DNA from: Gemmataceae bacterium
Lineage (GTDB): Bacteria; Planctomycetota; Planctomycetia; Gemmatales; Gemmataceae
DNA: 19,439 nt
Assembly (NCBI GenBank): GCA_020847555.1
Contig: JADLBT010000197.1
Coordinates: 1 to 19,439, forward strand
Reading direction: 5' to 3'
The notes under the pieces are model-generated. The model saw only the letters and a program-made list of their open reading frames with translations. It searched no databases and had not been told where the DNA came from. The position numbers were made by a program, and so were the translations under genes. Of the stretch, positions 7,106-12,968 are shown piece after piece. The number at the start of each line of letters is the position of its first letter. Positions within the stretch are counted from its first letter, which is position 1.

Positions 7106-8056
7106 TCACACAAGCTTCTGGAAAAACCGTTTGCGCGCCAGGGCCAGTGCGCCGTGGACGACGACCTCCTCGCCCAGCGCCGCCGGCACGATCTCGTAGC
7201 AATCTCTGAAGGGCTTGAAGACCCGTGCCGCAACGAGTTGGCGCAGCGGCTCGAACAGAAGCGGCTCGCCCATCAGCGATACACCGCCGCCGATGACGAT
7301 CCGCCGCGGGGCGAGCAGCGCGATTACGTGGCAGATGGCCTCGGCCAGGGCTTCCCGTGCCACGCGAAGGGTATCACAACTGATCGGCTCCCCCTGCAAA
7401 GCGAGTTCCGCAATCAGCTGTGCCGAGAGGGGCCGCCGTCCCCTGCGCCGTTGGAACGCCGCCGCACCCTGATGCCAGCGGAGGACATTGCGCACATGTT
7501 CTTCCATCCCCCAGCCGGAAGCCAACTCCTCCAGGAGCTGAGGGCGCCCGTGATACTCAATCCGCAGGTGGCCGATCTCGGCGGCGCCACGCCCGCAGCC
7601 GCGGTAGATCTCCCCGTTGAGGATCAGCCCGCCGCCGATGCCCGACCCGATCGTGATGTAGAAGACCGGCGACAGCCCCTCCCCCGCCCCGAACAGCGCC
7701 TCCGCCAGCCCGGCCACGTCGGCGTCATTGCCCAGCACCGCATCCCAGCCGAGCAGGTCCGTGATCCAGTCCGCCAGCGGGAAGTTGTCCCAGCCCTCGA
7801 TCTGGTGCGATTTGATGACCGTGCGCGTCGCGTCCTCGACCGGGCCGCCAAAGCCGATGCCGACCCCGCGCACCGCGTCGCGCCCCACGCCCGCGCGGCC
7901 GAGCAATTCCGGTACGGCGGCGGTGATCTGCCGGCGGATGCCCTCGGCGCCCGCGGCGACGTCTACCGTGCCGCGCCACAGGCCGCGCAGGACGCCGTCG
8001 CCCTCGCCCAGCCCCAGCTGCAGTTTCGTGCCGCCGATCTCGATGCCCAGGTACAC
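7106..8056 (-). CDS. ROK-family sugar kinase (glucokinase-like), zinc cysteines absent
   Basis: ATP-dependent phosphorylation of a hexose or amino-hexose in the cytoplasm. Residue numbers use the GTG start at 8054-8056, giving 316 aa. The first phosphate loop is IEIGGTKLQLG (5-15), the catalytic base is D111 in LGNDADVAGLAEALFG, the ROK signature is ITIGSGIGGGLILNGEIYRG (134-153), sugar-binding EIGH is at 160-163, and the adenosine loop is IVIGGGVS (253-260). The usual ROK zinc site CxCGxxGC that follows EIGH by about ten residues is missing: the segment runs RIEYHGRPQLLEELASGWG. Because no repressor-type DNA-binding domain is present, this is an enzyme rather than a NagC/Mlc regulator. The frame is open to 8161, but GGAGAG sits 5 nt before the chosen GTG; another GTG at 8069-8071 is possible. 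It diverges from ilvC. Confidence 0.9.
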   Translation of the reverse strand: MYLGIEIGGTKLQLGLGEGDGVLRGLWRGTVDVAAGAEGIRRQITAAVPELLGRAGVGRDAVRGVGIGFGGPVEDATRTVIKSHQIEGWDNFPLADWITDLLGWDAVLGNDADVAGLAEALFGAGEGLSPVFYITIGSGIGGGLILNGEIYRGCGRGAAEIGHLRIEYHGRPQLLEELASGWGMEEHVRNVLRWHQGAAAFQRRRGRRPLSAQLIAELALQGEPISCDTLRVAREALAEAICHVIALLAPRRIVIGGGVSLMGEPLLFEPLRQLVAARVFKPFRDCYEIVPAALGEEVVVHGALALARKRFFQKLV

Positions 8057-8165
8057 GGGTGCTCTCCACACGGCCTCGGAAACTCCCGGCGTTCCCGTTG
8101 CATCCCATCCTATCAACCGGCACCCCTCGGATGGCTGGCCCCCTCCCAGGAACGCATCCATTCCC

Positions 8166-8171
8166 TACAAT
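8166..8171 (+). promoter_or_regulatory. Candidate -10 element TACAAT upstream of ilvC
   Basis: TACAAT lies 28 bp before the ilvC ATG in the 142-bp region between the divergent ROK kinase and ilvC genes. There is no clear -35 box at 16-18 bp. If it is used, the leader would be about 20 nt, too short for an attenuator or leader peptide. Confidence 0.35.
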
Positions 8172-8198
8172 GCTTGTTTTCAATGAAGGGGAACCACC

Positions 8199-9260
8199 AT
8201 GCGCACGATCCAGGTCGGCAACATCAGTGAAACGGTCGTCGAGCGGGCGGACTACCCGCCGGAGCGGATCAAGGCCATCCTCGGCGGAGAGACCGTCGCG
8301 GTTCTCGGGTACGGCGTGCAGGGCCGCGGCCAGTCCCTCAACATGAAGGACAACGGTGTGCCCGTCATCATCGGCCAGCGCCCCGGCGGCAAGAGCTGGG
8401 ATCTCGCCGTCCAGGACGGCTGGGAGCCCGGCCAGACGCTGTTCCCGACCGAGGAGGCGGCCCGCCGCGGGACCATCATCCAGTACCTCCTTTCCGACGC
8501 CGGCCAGAAAGAGCAGTGGCCCGCACTCAAGCCCTATTTGACCGCCGGCACGGCGCTTTATTTCTCGCACGGGTTCAGCATCGTCTACCGGGACCAGACG
8601 GGCGTTGTCCCGCCCAGGGACATCGACGTGATCCTCGTCGCTCCGAAGGGATCCGGGACGACCGTCCGCCGGCTGTTCCTCGAAGGCCGCGGTATCAACG
8701 CCAGCTTCGCCATCCACCAGGACGCGACCGGGCGAGCGCGCGACCGGGCGCTGGCGCTGGGCATCGCGATTGGGTCCGGGTATCTGTTCGAGACGACCTT
8801 CGAGAAGGAGGTGTTCAGCGACCTGACCGGCGAGCGCGGCGTGCTGATGGGCGCCATCTACGGGCTGTGGCTGGCCCAGTACGAGGTGCTGCGCGAGCAC
8901 GGCCACTCGCCGAGCGAGGCGTTCAACGAGACGGTCGAGGAGGCGACCCAGAGCCTTTACCCGCTGATCGCCGAGAACGGCATGGACTGGATGTACGCCA
9001 ACTGTTCGACGACCGCCCAGCGCGGCGCGCTCGACTGGTTCCAGCGGTTCCGCGATGCCGCCCGGCCGGTGTTCGAGGAACTCTACCGGAAGGTGGCGGC
9101 CGGCGACGAGACGCGCCGCGTCCTGGACGCGAACAGTCGGCCGGACTACCGCCAGCAGCTGGAGAAGGAGTTGAAGGCGGTCGCCGACAGCGAGATGTGG
9201 CAGGCCGGCGCCGTCGTCCGTTCACTCCGGCCGGAGCGCGCGGCCAAGTCGCAGGGATAG
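8199..9260 (+). CDS. ilvC: Ketol-acid reductoisomerase
   Basis: Second step of valine, isoleucine and leucine synthesis: isomerises and reduces acetolactate or acetohydroxybutyrate with NADPH and magnesium. The 353-aa protein has the Rossmann motif LGYGVQGRGQS (36-46), the catalytic histidine H124 in YFSHGF, VAPKGSG (147-153), and the magnesium ligands D208 and E212 in SDLTGERG, followed by AFNETVEEATQSL (241-253). It resembles the yeast Ilv5 and Bacteroides type of enzyme (HGHSPSEAFNETVEEATQSL-like block, CSTTAQRGALDW at 269-280) more than the short class I enzyme of most bacteria. The start ATG has GAAGGGGA in front. No ilvB, ilvN, ilvD or leu genes are in the window, so the pathway is scattered. 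The phosphatase gene follows after 35 bp and is probably cotranscribed. Confidence 0.97.
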   Translation: MRTIQVGNISETVVERADYPPERIKAILGGETVAVLGYGVQGRGQSLNMKDNGVPVIIGQRPGGKSWDLAVQDGWEPGQTLFPTEEAARRGTIIQYLLSDAGQKEQWPALKPYLTAGTALYFSHGFSIVYRDQTGVVPPRDIDVILVAPKGSGTTVRRLFLEGRGINASFAIHQDATGRARDRALALGIAIGSGYLFETTFEKEVFSDLTGERGVLMGAIYGLWLAQYEVLREHGHSPSEAFNETVEEATQSLYPLIAENGMDWMYANCSTTAQRGALDWFQRFRDAARPVFEELYRKVAAGDETRRVLDANSRPDYRQQLEKELKAVADSEMWQAGAVVRSLRPERAAKSQG

Positions 9261-9295
9261 AATGCAGGTGGGGGCGCTTCCAGGAACTGGCTCGC

Positions 9296-9706
9296 ATGGA
9301 CTGGATCACGGAAACGATCGCGATCGGTAACCACCTCGACGTGCGGAACCTGGACCTGCTGCGGAGCGCGGCGATCGGGTCGATTCTGGGGCTGACGCAC
9401 ACCCTGGACGGGGTCGAGCCGGCGGAGGTGGGGGTCAAGCAGATCCGGATCGTCCCGCTGGAGGACGGCCCGGGGAACGAGCGGCACCGCTTCCGCCACG
9501 CGGTGGACGCCCTGGCGGAACTGGTCGCGGAGGCGCCGCCGGTGCTGGTCCACTGCCACGCCGGGCGCAGTCGTTCCGCCGTTCTCGTGGCCGCCCACCT
9601 GATGCGCAGCCGGGGTCTGCGCTCCGAGGACGCCCTGGCGCTGATCGCGGCCCGGCGCGAGATTGCGGTCAGTCCGGTGCTGCTGCGGTTGCTCGACGAC
9701 CTGTAG
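9296..9706 (+). CDS. Dual-specificity/tyrosine phosphatase-like protein
   Basis: A 136-aa cysteine phosphatase. The active-site loop is complete: VHCHAGRSRSAVL at 85-97, with nucleophile C87 and phosphate-binding R93 (CX5R). D57 in PLEDGPGN is a good candidate for the general acid. The length and the N-terminal WITETIAIGNHLDV segment fit a minimal dual-specificity phosphatase domain with nothing attached. Natural targets may be phosphoproteins or other phosphomonoesters and cannot be told from the sequence. The ATG at 9296-9298 has only a weak AGGA at rather long distance; the frame is open far upstream through ilvC, so translation may be coupled. It starts 35 bp after ilvC, suggesting one transcript, though a link to branched-chain amino-acid synthesis is not implied by the family. 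Confidence 0.9.
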   Translation: MDWITETIAIGNHLDVRNLDLLRSAAIGSILGLTHTLDGVEPAEVGVKQIRIVPLEDGPGNERHRFRHAVDALAELVAEAPPVLVHCHAGRSRSAVLVAAHLMRSRGLRSEDALALIAARREIAVSPVLLRLLDDL

Positions 9707-9792
9707 AAACGATCAGAGAACGGGCGTCAACCTGACGAGGAGCCCGCAGAAAGCGTGCGTCCGTTCAATTAGCCGAATTCGCGAAAATCGTC

Positions 9793-9821
9793 TTGACACC
9801 GCGGGAATGGCAGGTTATTTT
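9793..9821 (+). promoter_or_regulatory. Near-consensus sigma-70 promoter
   Basis: TTGACA at 9793-9798 and TATTTT at 9816-9821 are separated by exactly 17 bp. The -35 is perfect and the -10 matches four of six. An unusually AT-rich tract (about 9765-9790, including the palindromes CGAATTCG and TTCGCGAA) lies just upstream and could act as an UP element. It is the best promoter in the window, yet no gene begins within 250 bp. Confidence 0.65.
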
Positions 9822-9826
9822 CCTCG

Positions 9827-9896
9827 ATTAGATACGATTTGGCCTCTTCTCTGTTCCGGCCCCGCCGCTTCGCTCCCGCGAACGGCGGGGTTTTTT
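9827..9896 (+). ncRNA. Candidate short RNA (about 70 nt) between promoter and intrinsic terminator
   Basis: Transcription from the promoter at 9793-9821 would start near 9827-9830 and meet the strong terminator at 9860-9896, giving an RNA of about 70 nt. The 5' part is AT- and pyrimidine-rich and apparently unstructured; the 3' half is the terminator hairpin. It holds no plausible small ORF with a ribosome-binding site, and it is too short for 6S RNA, tmRNA or RNase P RNA. It resembles trans-acting small RNAs of the form single-stranded seed plus terminator. The alternative is an attenuated leader for the gene at 10141, but that gene has its own TATAAT at 10063. Confidence 0.4.
9860..9896 (+). 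terminator. Strong Rho-independent terminator
   Basis: Stem CCCCGCCG (9860-9867) pairs with CGGCGGGG (9883-9890). After one bulged C, TTCGC (9869-9873) pairs with GCGAA (9878-9882), closing a TCCC loop. Six Ts follow at 9891-9896. It could end both the candidate short RNA and readthrough from the ilvC-phosphatase operon. Confidence 0.85.
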
Positions 9897-10140
9897 AGCC
9901 GCCGAATCCCTCGCTTCGACTCACCGCACTATCTCCCCCCGGCCCCCCGGATTACCCAATCCCAACGTGCGGGCGCTGCCGGTTGTGGCTCGAAGGTGAT
10001 TGGTAGCGAAAGACGGCCGCAGGAGTCTTTGTTCCTCCACCAACCGCTGGACCGCTCCGGGATATAATGACGGGGTGTGAATGAGCAATCTGCCTGGACG
10101 GATTTCCAGTAGAGAGCGCCGTTCTGCAAAGGAGTTCGCC
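9897..10140. other. Non-coding stretch upstream of the 132-aa gene
   Basis: Together with 9707-9896 this makes a 434-bp gap without a convincing gene. A small hairpin (CGGGCGTCA/TGAC...GCCCG, about 9721-9746) lies after the phosphatase stop. From 9897 to 10062 I see no tRNA, repeat or ORF with a ribosome-binding site. TATAAT lies at 10063-10068. An in-frame ATG at 10081 could extend the next gene, but it lacks a ribosome-binding site. Confidence 0.5.
10063..10068 (+). promoter_or_regulatory. Candidate -10 element TATAAT for the 132-aa/methyltransferase pair
   Basis: A perfect TATAAT lies 73 bp before the ATG at 10141. As at 1022 and 8166, there is no clear -35 hexamer at 16-18 bp. Confidence 0.45.
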
Positions 10141-10539
10141 ATGCTGTCTCAGGAAAGCGTTCGCGAGCTGCACGCCTCGTGGTTGCCGAACCTGACCGAT
10201 GAAGGGCTAGCCCGGCTGATCGAGTTGCTGGAGAAGGGGAGCCCGCTGCTGATCCACGGCAGTTTCACGCGCGTCGTGCCGATGGGCTGTCTGGCGACCC
10301 ACGCCGGCTGGAATCATCCGCGGACGCGCCACCTGTCGCTCGACGCCGGGATCACCTGGCTGCACCGAGTGGCGGGACTGAACCCGGCGACCTCGCACGT
10401 TATCCGCGAGTGGGACTGCGGCGGCGCCCAGAACTGGGAGATGCGGTCCGAGTTGCTGCAGGTCTTCAAGGAGGCGCGCCGCGTCCGCGCTGCGAGACGC
10501 CGCCCGGTGGATCGGACCCGCGCGGCCGTCACGGTGTAA
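10141..10539 (+). CDS. Protein of unknown function (132 aa)
   Basis: I do not recognise a named family. The 132-aa product has no signal peptide or membrane segment. Likely functional landmarks are GSFTRVVPMGCLATHAGW (40-57), with C50 and H54, then HPRTRHLSLDAGITWLHRVAGLN, and WDCGGAQNWEMR (91-102) with C93. The clustered histidines and cysteines could bind a metal or form an active site, but that is inference. The C-terminus (from about 112) is arginine-rich and probably disordered. The start at 10141 is decided by a perfect AAAGGAG at 8-nt spacing; an upstream in-frame ATG at 10081 has none. The methyltransferase gene follows after 26 bp, so the two are very probably cotranscribed and may act together. 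Confidence 0.8.
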   Translation: MLSQESVRELHASWLPNLTDEGLARLIELLEKGSPLLIHGSFTRVVPMGCLATHAGWNHPRTRHLSLDAGITWLHRVAGLNPATSHVIREWDCGGAQNWEMRSELLQVFKEARRVRAARRRPVDRTRAAVTV

Positions 10540-10565
10540 CCGCCGCCGCTGGAGTTCCGCGACTC

Positions 10566-11219
10566 ATGTTGCCGCGCGTTCTCGAGCCCGAGGTCATGGA
10601 TTCGGCCGAGGAGGCCCGCGACTACGACGCGATGGACCACGCCCAGGTCAACCGCGCCTTCGTCGCGGACTTCCGCGCCGTCTGGAATCGGCGCGGCCCC
10701 ATCCTCGACGTCGGCACCGGCACCGGGCAAATCCCCATCGAGTTCTGCCGTCAGGTAGCCGACGTCCCGGTCACCGGCATCGACCTGGCCGAACACATGT
10801 TGACCGTCGGGCGCGCGAACGTCCGCCGGGCCGGACTGGCGGCCCGCATCCACCTGGAGCGCGTGGACGCCAAGCAGATGCCCTTCCCCGCCGCCGCGTT
10901 TGCCGCGGTCATTTCCAACAGCATCGTTCACCACATCCCCGAACCGCGCCTGGTACTCGCCGAGATGGTGCGTGTCCTGGCGCCCGGCGGGACGCTGTTC
11001 GTGCGCGACCTGCTGCGTCCCGCGGCTGACGCGGCGGTGCGCCACCTCGTCCAGACCTACGCTGGCGATGCGAACGACCACCAGCGGCAGCTGTTCGAGG
11101 ACTCGCTGCGCGCGGCGCTGACACTCGACGAGGTGCGTGCTTTGGTGGCGGATCTTGGGTTCGCGCAGGAGGGTGTGCAGCAGACGAGCGACCGGCACTG
11201 GACGTGGCAGGTGGCGTAG
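10566..11219 (+). CDS. Class I SAM-dependent methyltransferase
   Basis: A cytoplasmic 217-aa methyltransferase of the Rossmann (UbiE/type 11) kind. Motif I is ILDVGTGTGQIPIE (46-59), the acidic residue binding the SAM ribose is D73 in VTGIDLAEHML, and the post-motif segments are VDAKQMPFP (100-108), SNSIVHHIPEPRLVLAEMVRVL (118-138) and LAPGGTLFVRDLLRP. The C-terminal third (YAGDANDHQRQLFEDSLRAALTLDEVRALV) probably caps the substrate pocket; I cannot name the substrate. The start is the ATG at 10566 with a weak GGAG upstream, chosen because LPRVLEPEVMDSAEEARDYD looks like a conserved family N-terminus; ATG at 10596 is a second option. It lies 26 bp downstream of the 132-aa gene and converges on the Gfo/Idh gene. 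Confidence 0.9.
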   Translation: MLPRVLEPEVMDSAEEARDYDAMDHAQVNRAFVADFRAVWNRRGPILDVGTGTGQIPIEFCRQVADVPVTGIDLAEHMLTVGRANVRRAGLAARIHLERVDAKQMPFPAAAFAAVISNSIVHHIPEPRLVLAEMVRVLAPGGTLFVRDLLRPAADAAVRHLVQTYAGDANDHQRQLFEDSLRAALTLDEVRALVADLGFAQEGVQQTSDRHWTWQVA

Positions 11220-11355
11220 CCCCCACCCGGCCGTGTTGTGGCGGATCACGGTCTCGGCTCGCTCCCGAGGATACGCGGCGACGGTATCCGAATCACCTGC
11301 CGACGGGTCGCGCCCTCGGCGCGCCCAGTGCGCGCGTCTGCTCCAGAGCGGCGGC

Positions 11356-11413
11356 GAGCCGGAAGTGTCAGCAACGGCCCGGTTGCGGGTACCGTCGCTG
11401 ACCCTTCCGGCTC
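11356..11413. repeat. Long imperfect hairpin between convergent genes
   Basis: GAGCCGGAAG (11356-11365) pairs with CTTCCGGCTC (11404-11413). After a mismatch, GTCAGC pairs with GCTGAC, after another A-CGG-type pairing continues (ACGG/CCGT), and CCC/GGG closes a GGTTGC loop. That is about 23 paired positions with two mismatches. It sits in the 224-bp region 11220-11443 between the convergent methyltransferase and Gfo/Idh genes, with no T-run. The rest of that region shows no gene. It may be a dispersed palindromic element or a Rho-independent-like structure. Confidence 0.7.
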
Positions 11414-11443
11414 GTCGGATCCTGGCCGCTCGCGCCTGCGGTT

Positions 11444-12736
11444 TTACAGCGTCCACCCCTTGCGGTACGCGCGGCGCAGGTACTGGTCCGCCGCGCGGGT
11501 GTTGGTGACGCGCCCCGCCCGCCCGTCCCATTCGAGCCGCTGCCCGCTGCGGTAGGCGGCGTTGCCGAGCAGCACCGCCTCGGCCAGCGCGCCGCTGTAC
11601 CCGAAGTTGCACGTCGTCGTACCGCCGGTCCGGATTGCCTCCAGCCATTCGCGGTAATGGCCGAGCGAACGCGGGATGCTCGGCCTGGGTGGCTGGAAGT
11701 CCCGGAAACGGTCCTCCGGCAGCAGTCGATAACTGGAGTAACCGGCTACCAAACTCCCCTTCTCACCCTCGAACAGCACTCCCGACGAGTAGCCGCGGTG
11801 CGTCACCTTCCCGGACAGGTCCGGGCCGGGCACGCCGCTGTACCACGTCAGGTGGACCGGCGGTTGATTGCTCCTTTCCGGATAGCGATAATCCACCTGC
11901 AGCAGGTCGGGGACATCGATGTCGGCCTTGTATGTGACGCGGCCGTTCGCCGAGACGGTCGTCGGCGTGCGCAGGCCGAGAGCCCAGTGGGGCAGATCCA
12001 TGTAGTGACACGCCATGTCCGCGAGGACGCCGCCGCCGAAGTCCCAGAACCAGCGCCAGTGGAAGTGGTGGTGGGCCGGGTCATACGGGCGCGCGGGGGC
12101 GACGCCGAGCCACAGGTCGTAGTTGAGGCCCTTGGGGACCGGGACCGGCTTCGCCGAGCGGTGGCGCAGGTTGGGGCGCCCGCTGCACCAGACATGGACG
12201 CGCCGAACCGGGCCAAGCGTGCCGGCCTGGACGATCTCGACGACGCGCCGGTAGTTGTCGCCAGCGTGGATCTGCGTACCCATCTGAGTGACGAGCTTCC
12301 CGCGCGCCGCCGCGTCCATCATGGCGCGGACCTCGTGGACCGAGTGAGCGAGCGGTTTCTCGCAGTAGACGTGCTTGCCGGCGCGCAGGGCGGCGACGGC
12401 GATCGGGGCGTGCATGTGGTCGGGCGTGCTGATGACGACGGCCTGCACGTCCTTCTGGTCGAGTACCCGGCGATAGTCCTCGTGGAACCGGGCCGTTGGG
12501 AACTGCTTGCGTGCGGTCGCGGCGCGGTCCTGGTCCACGTCGCACAGGGCCACGATTTCTTCGTGGCGGACGCCGCCAAGGTTGGCGGCGCCCCGCCCAT
12601 CGACGCCGATGACGGCGAGGCGCAGCCGGTCGGCGCGAGCGGGCTGGGCGGCCGGCAGGCTGTCGGCGAAGGTCGCGGCGGCCGCGGCGGCCGCGGTGGA
12701 CTGCAGGAAACGGCGGCGGGAGAGGGAACCTGGCAT
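11444..12736 (-). CDS. Tat-exported Gfo/Idh/MocA-family oxidoreductase
   Basis: NAD(P)-dependent dehydrogenase or related sugar-acting enzyme, exported by the Tat route. The 430-aa protein begins LSRRRFLQS (5-13) plus an alanine run, a clear twin-arginine signal. The Rossmann fold follows: LAVIGVDGRGAANL (40-53), CDVDQDR (65-71), then the family hallmark CEKPLA with K127 (125-130). The C-terminal domain has the conserved WFWDFGGGVLADMACHYMDLPHW (about 229-251), with D240, H244 and H250 as likely active-site or cofactor residues. Exported members with bound nucleotide are common in planctomycetes and some act on glycosides by redox chemistry; the substrate here is unknown. The frame is open to 13117, but AGGAGG sits 8 nt before the ATG at 12734-12736 and the Tat signal starts there. 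It diverges from the flavin oxidoreductase gene. Confidence 0.95.
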   Translation of the reverse strand: MPGSLSRRRFLQSTAAAAAAATFADSLPAAQPARADRLRLAVIGVDGRGAANLGGVRHEEIVALCDVDQDRAATARKQFPTARFHEDYRRVLDQKDVQAVVISTPDHMHAPIAVAALRAGKHVYCEKPLAHSVHEVRAMMDAAARGKLVTQMGTQIHAGDNYRRVVEIVQAGTLGPVRRVHVWCSGRPNLRHRSAKPVPVPKGLNYDLWLGVAPARPYDPAHHHFHWRWFWDFGGGVLADMACHYMDLPHWALGLRTPTTVSANGRVTYKADIDVPDLLQVDYRYPERSNQPPVHLTWYSGVPGPDLSGKVTHRGYSSGVLFEGEKGSLVAGYSSYRLLPEDRFRDFQPPRPSIPRSLGHYREWLEAIRTGGTTTCNFGYSGALAEAVLLGNAAYRSGQRLEWDGRAGRVTNTRAADQYLRRAYRKGWTL

Positions 12737-12831
12737 GGGAAAATCCTCCTGGAAGAAACGGCGGCGCGGTGGTGCAGTGATTATCGCAGCGCAGAGGGGG
12801 GTTGCCCAGGGGCTGGTGCGTCCGACCGCGG

Positions 12832-12849
12832 GCCACGCCAAAGCGTGGC
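12832..12849. repeat. Short hairpin in the divergent intergenic region
   Basis: GCCACGC (12832-12838) and GCGTGGC (12843-12849) form a perfect 7-bp stem with a CAAA loop. It lies in the 232-bp region 12737-12968 between the divergent Gfo/Idh and flavin oxidoreductase genes, where an operator or a small REP-like element are both possible. I see no consensus promoter in this region. Confidence 0.45.
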
Positions 12850-12968
12850 TCGGGCCGTGTGGCATGCACACCCGGCCGGTGTCCCGTTCGCGGCTCTCGT
12901 GGCCGGCCAGGGCGGCGGGCGATAGGGTGTCCTGTGACCCGGGGCCGCCCGATTGCGAGGATTCACTC

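Noticed and set aside
7106..8056. ROK protein as a transcriptional repressor of ilvC or sugar genes
   Set aside because: No N-terminal helix-turn-helix domain; the protein starts directly with the phosphate-binding loop of a kinase.
11657..12925. 422-codon plus-strand frame opposite the Gfo/Idh gene
   Set aside because: Composition of a shadow frame, no recognisable domain, and it runs through the well-supported start region of the minus-strand gene.
12507..12968. N-terminal extension of the flavin oxidoreductase
   Set aside because: Translated extension is arginine/alanine-rich without homology and lies over the start of the divergent gene; the TTG at 12969 has a ribosome-binding site.
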